64,000 bases of DNA from Novosphingobium sp. PC22D (lineage in GTDB: Bacteria > Pseudomonadota > Alphaproteobacteria > Sphingomonadales > Sphingomonadaceae), in the NCBI RefSeq assembly GCF_002556635.1, contig NZ_MWMO01000001.1, forward strand, positions 372,001 to 436,000, given 5' to 3'. Under the pieces are notes generated by a model. That model saw only the letters and a program-made list of their open reading frames with translations. It was not told the origin of the DNA and did not search any database. Positions 7,851-15,230 of the stretch are shown one piece after another. Made by a program: the position numbers and the translations under genes. Position 1 is the stretch's first letter, and each line of letters starts with the position of its first letter.

Positions 7851-7867
7851 ACCTTGGGTACAAAGGT
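7851..7867. promoter_or_regulatory. Candidate operator between nagB-II and murQ
   Basis: The 17-nt sequence ACCTTGGGTACAAAGGT has inverted 5-nt ends (ACCTT/AAGGT) and sits in the only space between the two divergent transcription units. It is a reasonable site for a shared amino-sugar repressor. No such regulator gene is in the window, so the assignment is a guess from position and symmetry. Confidence 0.35.
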
Positions 7868-7919
7868 GCGTTGTGTTTGTGCGGTATTCGCCTGGGTAAT
7901 CGGTTGCTATGCCCGGGTC

Positions 7920-8813
7920 ATGACGACCGAAGCGGCAGACGAGCGCTACCGGGACCTCGACCGCTGGCCGCTCGACCAGGCGGTGCAGGCGATGTGGGAA
8001 GGGCAGATGGCGGCCGTCGCCGCGCTGGCCAGCGCCAGCGGCGTGCTCGCCGAGGCCGCCGCCGCCGCCGCCTCCCGGCTGCGGGCGGGCGGGCGGCTGG
8101 TCTATGTCGGCGCTGGCACCTCGGGGCGGATCGCGATCCAGGACGGCGTCGAACTCACTCCCACTTTCGACTGGCCCGAAGACCGGCTCGTGTTCCTCAT
8201 GGCCGGGGGCGACAAGGCCGTGACCGGCGCGGTCGAGGGGGCGGAGGACGACCGCGAGGCGGCGCGTGCGGCGATCGCCGGGGCCGACGTCGGGCCAAGC
8301 GATGTGGTCATAGGTGTCGCCGCCAGCGGCCGCACGCCGTTCACCTGCGCCGCGCTCGAAGCGGCGCGGGAGGCCGGCGCGCTTACCGTCGCCATGGCCA
8401 ACAACTCCGGTGCACCCTTGCTCGCGCTTGGCGATCATGCGGTGCTGCTCGACACCGGTGCGGAAGTGCTGGCGGGCTCGACGCGAATGAAGGCCGGCAC
8501 CGCGCAGAAGGCGGCGCTCAACCTCTTCTCGACCGCGACGATGCTCGCGCTCGGGCGGGTCTACGAAGGCCGCATGGTGGCGATGCGCCCGACCAACGCC
8601 AAGCTGCGCGTGCGGGCAAACGCCATGGTCGCGCGCTTCGCCGGAGTAGACGCGGTGTCGGCCGAAGCGGCGCTCGCGGCGAGCGGCAACGACATCCGCC
8701 GCGCGGTTCTCGTGGCGCGCGGCCTCGCCCCGGCGGAGGCGGCGAGCCTGCTGGAGGCGCACGGCGGCCAGCTTCGCGGTGCGCTCGAAGCGCTGGACAA
8801 GGCCAATGGCTAG
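7920..8813 (+). CDS. murQ: N-acetylmuramic acid 6-phosphate etherase
   Basis: A 297-residue SIS-domain lyase that cleaves the lactyl ether of MurNAc-6-phosphate to GlcNAc-6-phosphate and D-lactate. It thereby feeds the divergent nagA/nagB-II genes. The start ATG gives [17 protein letters not shown], the usual MurQ N-terminus. Signatures [16 protein letters not shown] near residue 62 and the C-terminal [12 protein letters not shown] are diagnostic. It overlaps the next gene by 8 bp. Confidence 0.95.
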   Translation: MTTEAADERYRDLDRWPLDQAVQAMWEGQMAAVAALASASGVLAEAAAAAASRLRAGGRLVYVGAGTSGRIAIQDGVELTPTFDWPEDRLVFLMAGGDKAVTGAVEGAEDDREAARAAIAGADVGPSDVVIGVAASGRTPFTCAALEAAREAGALTVAMANNSGAPLLALGDHAVLLDTGAEVLAGSTRMKAGTAQKAALNLFSTATMLALGRVYEGRMVAMRPTNAKLRVRANAMVARFAGVDAVSAEAALAASGNDIRRAVLVARGLAPAEAASLLEAHGGQLRGALEALDKANG

Positions 8814-9996
8814 GCGCCTCCCGGCCTTGATGCTGGCACTTGCCGTGGCATTCGCCGGTGCTGCGCATGCGGAGCCCCAGCGCCCGGTCGCCACGGCGCG
8901 CGTGACGTTCGATGCGAACGGGATCACCGGCGCGAATGTAGAGGGCACCGCCGATCTCGCGACGGGCCGCGCGCTTACGCTCGACGATCCGGTGCGCGTG
9001 GCCTCGATCTCGAAGCTTGTCACCGCGATCGCGGTGATGCGGCTGGTCGAGCAGGGCCGGCTCGATCTCGATGCCGATGTCTCCGCCACGCTCGGTTGGC
9101 GGTTACGCAACCCGGCCTTTCCCGATGTTCCGATCACGCTGCGGTTGCTGCTTTCGCACCGCTCGAGCCTGACCGATACCATCGACTACGTGCTGCCGCT
9201 CGATGCCGACATGGCGACCGTGCTCGCGGACCCGGCCGCCTGGGACGCCGAGCATGCGCCGGGCACCTGGTTCCATTATACCAACTTCAATTTCCCCGTG
9301 ATCGCCGCGGTCATGGAGCGCGCCACCGGCGAGCGGTTCGACCGGATCGTCGCGCGGCTGGTGCTCGCCCCGCTGGGGATCGACGGCTGCTTCAACTGGG
9401 TGACGTGCTCGGACGCGGCGGTCGCGCGCGGCGTGGTGCTTTATCGCGAGCGCGAGCCGGTGAAGGACGATGATCACGGCCAGCGCCCGGCCTGCCCGGT
9501 CACGCCGGCGCGCGACGGGACGTGCGAGCTTGCGACGTGGCGGCCGGGCACGAACGGCGCGATCTTCTCGCCGCAGGGCGGCCTGCGCATTTCCGCGCGG
9601 GACCTGGCCCGGATCGGGCAGATGCTGCTGGCAAGGGGCAAGCTGGGCGAAACGCGCGTGCTCGAGCCCGCCTCGGTCGCGCTGCTCGAGACGCCCGAAT
9701 GGAGCTTCGACGGCGCCAACGGCGACACCGGAGACGGGTTTCATTGCCGTTACGGTCTTGCCATGATGATCCTCGCGACGCCGCGCGAGGGTTGCCGCGA
9801 CGATCCCTTCGGCGACGGTCGCACCCGCTTCGGCCATGCCGGCGATGCCTACGGCCTCAAGTCGGGCCTGTGGTATTCGCGCGAGACTGGCACTGGCCTA
9901 GCCTATTTCGCGACCGACGTGCTCGACGCCGACGTGGGCGGGCACTCGGCGTTCACCGCCATTGAGGAAGAACTGGCCAGTTCGCCGCGCCCCTGA
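8806..9996 (+). CDS. Secreted serine hydrolase of the class C beta-lactamase / DD-peptidase fold
   Basis: A 396-residue protein with a clear signal peptide ([23 protein letters not shown]). The Ser-x-x-Lys motif is SISK near residue 70 and the second catalytic motif is YTN (HYTNFNF) near residue 162. The chosen ATG at 8806 overlaps the end of murQ and is directly followed by the signal sequence. The family includes beta-lactamases, D-aminopeptidases and esterases. The operon with murQ suggests a periplasmic role in peptidoglycan turnover. Actual beta-lactam hydrolysis cannot be judged from the sequence. Confidence 0.8.
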   Translation: MARRLPALMLALAVAFAGAAHAEPQRPVATARVTFDANGITGANVEGTADLATGRALTLDDPVRVASISKLVTAIAVMRLVEQGRLDLDADVSATLGWRLRNPAFPDVPITLRLLLSHRSSLTDTIDYVLPLDADMATVLADPAAWDAEHAPGTWFHYTNFNFPVIAAVMERATGERFDRIVARLVLAPLGIDGCFNWVTCSDAAVARGVVLYREREPVKDDDHGQRPACPVTPARDGTCELATWRPGTNGAIFSPQGGLRISARDLARIGQMLLARGKLGETRVLEPASVALLETPEWSFDGANGDTGDGFHCRYGLAMMILATPREGCRDDPFGDGRTRFGHAGDAYGLKSGLWYSRETGTGLAYFATDVLDADVGGHSAFTAIEEELASSPRP

Positions 9997-10001
9997 CACG
10001 A

Positions 10002-10044
10002 CCATTGCCAAATGGCCTGATAATGAATATCTAATGCCATATGG
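10002..10044 (+). promoter_or_regulatory. Candidate autoregulatory region of the Xre/RES pair
   Basis: Two short palindromes flank an AT-rich box before the antitoxin start: CCATT-gcca-AATGG (10002-10015) and CCATATGG (10037-10044). The second covers the start codon. TATA-like TGATAATGAATAT lies between them. Antitoxins of this class usually repress their own promoter at such sites; that role here is inferred. Confidence 0.4.
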
Positions 10045-10466
10045 AAAACCGAAGGCTCGATCTCGAACCCATCGACATCGGCGCCAGGGCCTTCGCGCCC
10101 GAGCCGGTTACGCAGGAAGAAGCCGCCGCGATGTTCAGGGCGGCGGTGAACCTGTTCGGCAAGTGGGAGCTGACCGACGAGCAGGCCGCCAGATTGCTCG
10201 ACCTGCCGCTGCGAACCTATCGCCGCTGGAAAGCGGCGGGCGCAGGGCGGGTCTCGCGAGACGGTGCGGCGCGACTCTCGAACCTGATGGGCATCCACAA
10301 GGCCCTGCGGATCATCTTTTCAGAACGCCAACGCGGTTACGGCTGGATTCGCGCGGCCAATGACGCCTTCGCAGGCCGCAGCGCGCTCGAGATCATGCTG
10401 GGCGGCGAACTCACCGACTTGATGCGCGTGCGCCGCTATCTCGATGCCGAACGCGGCGGCTGGTGA
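10041..10466 (+). CDS. Antitoxin of the Xre/MbcA/ParS family (DUF2384)
   Basis: A 141-residue protein with an N-terminal Xre-like helix-turn-helix (WELTDEQAARLLDLPLRTYRR) and a C-terminal toxin-binding DUF2384 domain that ends in a compact helix, as in MbcA/ParS. It should bind and neutralise the downstream RES-domain toxin and repress the operon. Its stop codon overlaps the toxin start (GTGA). Confidence 0.88.
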   Translation: MENRRLDLEPIDIGARAFAPEPVTQEEAAAMFRAAVNLFGKWELTDEQAARLLDLPLRTYRRWKAAGAGRVSRDGAARLSNLMGIHKALRIIFSERQRGYGWIRAANDAFAGRSALEIMLGGELTDLMRVRRYLDAERGGW

Positions 10467-11182
10467 CTGGCGCGCAGTACCCGGTCTCGCTGGTCGCGTG
10501 GCCAGGCGCGGTGCGCATCATCCGCAGCGCCTGGCCGCCGATCGACCTGTTCGAGGACATTGCCGACCCGGCCGACTGGCCGCTGCTGATCTCGGCGGAG
10601 CAGAAGACCAATCCGCGCCTTATGGAGACGATCGGCAACCTCGATCTGGTGCCGTTGGCGCGGCGCGTGGGCGGCGCGGGCGCCTCTTATCTCATGTCGC
10701 CCTTCACCCATGTCAGTCCCGAGCGGCCGAGCCGGTTTTCCGATGGCGGCTTCGGCGTTCTCTATGCGGCGAAAGCGTTCGAGACCGCGCTGTTCGAAAC
10801 GATCCATCACCATGCCCGCTTCATGGCCCGCACCGCCGAGCCTCCGGGCTGGACCTCGCAGTTCCGCGAGATCGTGCTGGACGTCGAAGCGGCTCTTCAC
10901 GATTTGCGCGCCCGTGACCGCGCGGCCGATCCATTGCTCGATCCCGGCAGCTATGCGCGATCGCAGGACCTTGCGAGGCGATTGAGGCGCGAGGGCTCGG
11001 ATGGACTGGTCTATCCCAGCGTCCGCCACGTCGAGGGCGAGTGCGTCGCGCTCTTCTATCCCGACGGCGGGTCGCGGCCGGTGCAGGGGCGACATCTCGA
11101 CTATCACTGGAACGGCGAGCAGGTCGACTTGGTGCGCGAGGCCGGTTCGGGCACGGTACTGCGCGTCGTCGAGGCGCGTTGA
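10463..11182 (+). CDS. RES-domain toxin
   Basis: A 239-residue RES-domain protein. Members degrade NAD+ or ADP-ribosylate targets. Expected features are present: an Arg in the N-terminal RIIRSAWPP segment, the Glu in AAKAFETALFETIHH, and a later Ser in the LVYPSVRHVEG segment, the three residues that name the family. The GTG start is set by the 4-bp overlap with the antitoxin gene. The pair looks intact and complete. Confidence 0.88.
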   Translation: MTGAQYPVSLVAWPGAVRIIRSAWPPIDLFEDIADPADWPLLISAEQKTNPRLMETIGNLDLVPLARRVGGAGASYLMSPFTHVSPERPSRFSDGGFGVLYAAKAFETALFETIHHHARFMARTAEPPGWTSQFREIVLDVEAALHDLRARDRAADPLLDPGSYARSQDLARRLRREGSDGLVYPSVRHVEGECVALFYPDGGSRPVQGRHLDYHWNGEQVDLVREAGSGTVLRVVEAR

Positions 11183-11294
11183 GCGATCGTCGCGTCGAAT
11201 CACGGCTTGGCGAGCAATTCCGGGCTCAGGCGCCGTCCACTCGCAAGGCTTCGTATCTCCGCGGCACGCTCCGCAACCGGCCGACGTGCGCGTG

Positions 11295-12194
11295 TCAGAG
11301 CATCGCGGCGAAACGCGGCGACAGGTGCTCGGCGAAGCCGGTGCCCCGCTTCGTCACCACGCGCGCGATCAGATCATGCTCGCGGGCGAATTGCGCGGCA
11401 TCCTCGCCCATCACCATCAGCGCGGTAGCCAGCGCATCGGCGCGCATCGCGCTCTCGGCCACCACCGTCACGCTCTCCGCGCCGCGCAGCATCGGGACGC
11501 CGCTCCCCGGATCGATCGTGTGGCCCAGCCGGAGCGTGCCGAAATCGTGAAAGCGCCGGCTATTGCCGCTCGTCGCGACCGCCCAGCCGGACAGAGCGAG
11601 GCGTAGCGGCGCGAGGTTGGCGCTCTCATCCTCTTCGATCGCGACCCACCAGGGCTGCATGTCGGGCTTGACCCCCGCCGCGCGCAACTCGCCGCCGATC
11701 TCGGCGAGGTACGACGTGATCCCCGCGCCTTCGAGCACGGCGGCGAGGCAATCGACGCCGTAGCCCTTGGCGATGGCGCACAAGTCGAGCGCCACGCCGC
11801 CGGGCTGGCGCAGCCGCTTCATCGCGCGGTCGAAAGCGAGCCGCTGCCAGCCCGCGGCCTTCGCCGCGTCGGCGATCGCGCCCTCGCTCGGCGCCCGCGT
11901 GACCGCTTCGGAGCCGAATCCCCACATCTGCGACGCGCGCCCGACCGTAGGATCGAACGCCCCTCCGGTCATCTCCGCGATCGCGAGCGCTTCGCCGACC
12001 ACCGCGGCGAAGCCGCGCGGCAGGTCGAGCCACTGGCCGCCGCGCAAGCGGTTGAAGCGCGACAGGTGCGAGGTCTGCTCCCACTGGCTCATCTCGGCGA
12101 CGATGCGATCGAGCACCTGTGCGCATCGCGCTTCGAGCGCGGCAGGCGCGCTTTCGTTCGCGACGACGAGATCGACTCGCCAGGTCGTTCCCAT
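11295..12194 (-). CDS. apbE: ApbE-type FAD:protein FMN transferase
   Basis: ApbE attaches FMN to a threonine of target proteins through a phosphoester bond. Family motifs are visible: SRFNRL, TGGAFDPTVG, GVALDLCAIAKGYGVD, and GHTIDPGSGVP with a C-terminal SAMRADALATALMVMG segment. The first ATG gives 299 residues starting MGTTWRVD. The usual family start region lies just upstream: in-frame codons read VTGFGGAT before MGTTW. No ATG, GTG or TTG precedes it in this frame, and a CTG at 12311 overlaps the stop of the upstream gene. The true start is therefore unsettled. It is last in the iron-uptake operon, next to its probable target DUF2271. Confidence 0.88.
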   Translation of the reverse strand: MGTTWRVDLVVANESAPAALEARCAQVLDRIVAEMSQWEQTSHLSRFNRLRGGQWLDLPRGFAAVVGEALAIAEMTGGAFDPTVGRASQMWGFGSEAVTRAPSEGAIADAAKAAGWQRLAFDRAMKRLRQPGGVALDLCAIAKGYGVDCLAAVLEGAGITSYLAEIGGELRAAGVKPDMQPWWVAIEEDESANLAPLRLALSGWAVATSGNSRRFHDFGTLRLGHTIDPGSGVPMLRGAESVTVVAESAMRADALATALMVMGEDAAQFAREHDLIARVVTKRGTGFAEHLSPRFAAML

Positions 12195-12307
12195 CGTCGC
12201 GCCGCCGAAGCCGGTGACACGCCCCTTCGGAGGCAGGAATCGCCGCGTGTCGCCGTTCGCCGGCGGGATGGCGATGCGGATCGTGTCGTCGATGGCCTCG
12301 CTCGGAC

Positions 12308-13135
12308 TCAGGGCGCGAGCACCTCGAGCGTGGTGATGTAGCCCAGACGGCGCTTGCCGGCATTGGGCAGCGCGGCCTTGTCGTCCTCGGCCTCGGCTTC
12401 GAGCCAGTAGAAGCCGGCATCCTGCCAGGCGATCGTCGCTTCGCCCTTGGCGTCCGTGGTCGCGGAGATCTCGATCGGCGTATTGAGCCAGCGGCCGCCG
12501 CCCTTGATGACTGTGAGCTTGAGACCGGCCGCCGGCTCGCCGTCGATCAGGAAGCGGAACACGCCCGGTTCGTTGGCGACGAGGTCGTCAGGGTGCGTCA
12601 CCGGGACCATCTCGAGGCCCTTGCCCGAGGGCTTGAAGACTTCTTCGGTCGGCGTGCCGAGCGTCACGAAGACCTCGTTGCGCATGATCGTTTCGGCAAG
12701 GTTCACGTCGGTCGCGCCTTCGGGAATGAGCTTGGCGATGTCGCCTGCGGCGGCGCCGCGCGGCAGGCGCTTACGCTCGCCATTGAGCATGTATCCGCCG
12801 AAGATCCCGGCGCGCTCCATGCCGATGCGGTAGGTGCCCTGGCTGGTGAGATGCACGTCGAAGGTGCCGCGCAGTTCGCCCCGCATCGGGTTGGCGATGG
12901 CGCCCTTGCTGCCGTCGGGCATCTCGACCTCGACCTGCTCGGGATCGAGCGGACGGTGGTTCGCCTCGAACAGGTCGTTCGAGACGGCGGCGTCGACCGT
13001 GATCCAGGCGTCATCGCCCGACAGCACCGTCTTGGAAGGCAGCAGCCACATGCGATGCGCCGATGCCGGGACGGCCGTGGCGAGCGCCAGAACCGGGGCG
13101 AGGGCGGCGAGGACCAGACGGGATTTCGCGTTCAC
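12308..13135 (-). CDS. DUF4198 periplasmic protein
   Basis: A 275-residue secreted protein with a signal peptide ending around PASAHRMW. It matches the DUF4198 (NikM-like, Ig-fold) family, often found in metal-uptake loci. The HRMWLLPS start of the mature chain, which would place a histidine at its N-terminus, is typical. The GTG start at 13135 follows the ribosome-binding sequence AAAGGA. It lies 11 bp after DUF2271 in an operon with a siderophore receptor. The function is unproven; metal handling or support of the reductase is likely. Confidence 0.82.
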   Translation of the reverse strand: MNAKSRLVLAALAPVLALATAVPASAHRMWLLPSKTVLSGDDAWITVDAAVSNDLFEANHRPLDPEQVEVEMPDGSKGAIANPMRGELRGTFDVHLTSQGTYRIGMERAGIFGGYMLNGERKRLPRGAAAGDIAKLIPEGATDVNLAETIMRNEVFVTLGTPTEEVFKPSGKGLEMVPVTHPDDLVANEPGVFRFLIDGEPAAGLKLTVIKGGGRWLNTPIEISATTDAKGEATIAWQDAGFYWLEAEAEDDKAALPNAGKRRLGYITTLEVLAP

Positions 13136-13146
13136 GGGATGTCCTT

Positions 13147-13653
13147 TCACGGTTTGATGGATACGGCGACGGCGCCGAGTTCGCTCTTGCCGGCGGTGCG
13201 CTTGGTCGTGGCGGACTTGCTGCCGAGCGTGACCGGAACGCTGACGACTTCGCGCCCGCCGACCTCGCGCGCGGCCTCGATCGAGAGCTTGTAATCGCCC
13301 GCCGCGAGCCCGCGCAGCGCGCTGGCCGGCACGGTGAGTTTCTGCGGGCCGGGCGCCTTGGTCGCGCCGGTCACGCCGTCGAGCTTGGCGCTGCGCCCAC
13401 CCTTTCGCCACCAGGTGCGCATGTCGCTGAGCCACTTGGCGCCTTCGCCGCCGCGCATGTCGTGGTCGTACCAGACCGCGAGCGTGCGGATTGCGCCGCC
13501 GCTCGCCGGTTCGAGCCAGACCGCGACATAGGGGCGGTGGTACTCGGCGACCTTCAGTTGCGGGATGGTGATGTCGATCGCCATCGAATCGGCGAGCGCC
13601 GGAGACGAGACGGCGGCCGCGCCGGTCATTGCGATGAAGGACGTCTTGCGCAT
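13147..13653 (-). CDS. DUF2271 protein with an ApbE flavinylation motif
   Basis: A 168-residue exported protein (signal peptide to about residue 22, SSPALADS) of the DUF2271 family. Residues 92-98 read D-G-V-T-G-A-T, which fits the known ApbE recognition motif in which the final Thr receives FMN; T98 is thus the predicted flavinylation site. The neighbouring PepSY membrane protein and ApbE support a role as a periplasmic flavoprotein carrying electrons, probably to ferric siderophore. The DUF2271 assignment rests on the overall pattern (PYVAVWLEP, TLAVWYDHD) and gene context. Confidence 0.85.
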   Translation of the reverse strand: MRKTSFIAMTGAAAVSSPALADSMAIDITIPQLKVAEYHRPYVAVWLEPASGGAIRTLAVWYDHDMRGGEGAKWLSDMRTWWRKGGRSAKLDGVTGATKAPGPQKLTVPASALRGLAAGDYKLSIEAAREVGGREVVSVPVTLGSKSATTKRTAGKSELGAVAVSIKP

Positions 13654-13661
13654 GGAAAACC

Positions 13662-14378
13662 TCAATGGATGAAAAGCAGGGCGAGGAGCACGGGCACGAG
13701 AAGGCCGAGCCCGGTGACCGGCCAGGTGGCCGGGCGGTTGCGGCTGTGCAGGTACATCAGCACGAAGCCGGTGCCGATGAAGACGAGCGAGCCGAGCGCG
13801 AAGATGTCTATGAACCAGCGCCACACCGCACCGGTGTCGCGCCCCTTGTGAAGGTCGTTGAGATAGGCGATCCAGCCGCGATCGGTGGTCTCCCAGGTGA
13901 TCGCTCCGTCGGCGCGGTCGATGGCGAGCCAGGCGTCGCCGCCGGGCCGGGGCAATGCGAGGTAGACCTCGGCATCGTCCCACTCGGCGTCGTCGGCGCG
14001 CACCGAGAGACCGGTCGTTTCGGAAAGCTCGGCGCGCACATCGTCGGGAATCGGCCGGGCCGCTTCGTCCTGCGTGCCGGTCTCGCCGGCAGGCGCGTTG
14101 AGCGCGGCGAGGCTCGTGGCCGAAAGCGTCGCCGTACCGTCACGCACGACCGGTTCGGCGGAAATGTCGGCGGCGTGGTTGAGCGTGAAGCCGGTCACGG
14201 TGAACAGCAGCAGGCCAACCATCGCGATCGCCGAGCTGATCCAGTGCCAGCTATGAAGCTGGCGGACCCAGAAACCGCGCGTGCGCCGCTTCTTGCGCGG
14301 GACTTCTCGCGCCTGCGGCGTGCCCGCCCCGTCGTTCACGTCTTTTCTCGACCGCAAGGCGGCTTCACCCGATGTCAT
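13662..14378 (-). CDS. PepSY-associated transmembrane protein
   Basis: A 238-residue inner-membrane protein. The first membrane helix follows a basic stretch (RQLHSWHWISSAIAMVGLLLF), a periplasmic PepSY-type region lies in the middle, and two closely spaced helices are near the C-terminus (WFIDIFALGSLVFIGTGFVL and VTGLGLLVPVLLALLF). The LHSWHW and LNDLHKG histidines are typical of PepSY membrane reductases linked to siderophore uptake. It lies 5 bp from tonB and 8 bp from DUF2271. A likely role is passing electrons across the membrane to the flavinylated DUF2271 protein. Confidence 0.83.
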   Translation of the reverse strand: MTSGEAALRSRKDVNDGAGTPQAREVPRKKRRTRGFWVRQLHSWHWISSAIAMVGLLLFTVTGFTLNHAADISAEPVVRDGTATLSATSLAALNAPAGETGTQDEAARPIPDDVRAELSETTGLSVRADDAEWDDAEVYLALPRPGGDAWLAIDRADGAITWETTDRGWIAYLNDLHKGRDTGAVWRWFIDIFALGSLVFIGTGFVLMYLHSRNRPATWPVTGLGLLVPVLLALLFIH

Positions 14379-14383
14379 CGCGT

Positions 14384-15178
14384 TCAGCCGATCGCGAACG
14401 AAATGGGGACGATGACCCAGGCGGCGATCGCCTTGCCCGCTTGCTGCGCGGGCACGAATCGCCAGTGCTTGACCGCCTTGATCGCGGCCTGATCGAGCTC
14501 CCTGAACCCGCTCGATTCGTGTAGTCGCACTTCGCCGGCGCCGCCGGATGGGGTCACCATGACCTTGAGCAGGACCGTGCCTTCCTCGTGGTTGCGGCGC
14601 GACTGAAAGGGATAGCGCGGTCCCGGATTGTTGAGCTGGGCGGCGTTGAAATCGGGCGGCGTGATCGGCGCGGGCGGGGCCGGCGGCGCGTCGATCGCCG
14701 GGGCCGACGGCCCGCTCGCCTGAGGCGGCGCCAGGCTGACAACGGTCGAGGTCGAAGGCGCCGCGGCGATGCGCGGCGCCGCGACGGGCAGTTGAATGCG
14801 CGGCCGTGGCGCGGCGACGGGCGCGGCTTCGACCGGCTCGCTGACGGGCTCGGGCGGGGGTTGCGGCTGGCTGGCCGGCGGAGCGACGTCGAATACCGCC
14901 AGTCGCTCTTTCTCGGGCTTGGCCTGACCGACGATCCCGGTGCTGAGCAGGACCGCGAGCGCCGCGACATGAAGCGCGGTGACCGCCGTCAGCGAGCGAA
15001 GGCTGAAGCGAGACGGCTGATAGCCGGCCCGCTCCGCCCCCGTCCACATCTCCGGATCGAGCGACTCGTCAAACGACGCGTCGCTCGTTACCAGTTGCGG
15101 CTGCGTTTCGGGGAAACGCGGCCTTGTGCCCTGAGTCCCGCCAAACGGCGTCGTGAGTCGCAATGTCGCTGTGCCCAT
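14384..15178 (-). CDS. TonB-family energy transducer
   Basis: A 264-residue TonB protein. It has a cytoplasmic N-terminus, one membrane helix (LTAVTALHVAALAVLLSTG), a long Pro/Ala-rich periplasmic linker (roughly residues 90-185), and a C-terminal TonB domain with YPFQSRRNHEEGTVLLKV and FRELDQAAIKAVKHWRFVPA. It should transmit proton-motive force to the receptor encoded just upstream. I prefer the ATG at 15178, because the in-frame ATG at 15223 would place the start inside a perfect palindrome that looks like an operator. Confidence 0.9.
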   Translation of the reverse strand: MGTATLRLTTPFGGTQGTRPRFPETQPQLVTSDASFDESLDPEMWTGAERAGYQPSRFSLRSLTAVTALHVAALAVLLSTGIVGQAKPEKERLAVFDVAPPASQPQPPPEPVSEPVEAAPVAAPRPRIQLPVAAPRIAAAPSTSTVVSLAPPQASGPSAPAIDAPPAPPAPITPPDFNAAQLNNPGPRYPFQSRRNHEEGTVLLKVMVTPSGGAGEVRLHESSGFRELDQAAIKAVKHWRFVPAQQAGKAIAAWVIVPISFAIG

Positions 15179-15204
15179 GCGCCAATGTTTCCCGGAATCA
15201 AGGC

Positions 15205-15225
15205 TAATGCAAGTCGTTTGCATTA
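15205..15225. promoter_or_regulatory. Fur-like palindrome before tonB
   Basis: TAATGCAA-gtcgt-TTGCATTA has perfect 8-nt arms around a 5-nt spacer, in the 52 bp between the receptor stop and tonB. The arm/spacer layout is the same as that of two sites upstream of the receptor gene (17451-17500). An iron-responsive Fur-type regulator is the natural candidate. Confidence 0.6.
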
Positions 15226-15230
15226 ATTTC

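Noticed and set aside
8806..9996. Naming the serine hydrolase a class C beta-lactamase (AmpC)
   Set aside because: The Ser-x-x-Lys and Tyr-x-Asn motifs fit the whole fold family; there is no adjacent AmpR-type regulator and no clear evidence for beta-lactam specificity.
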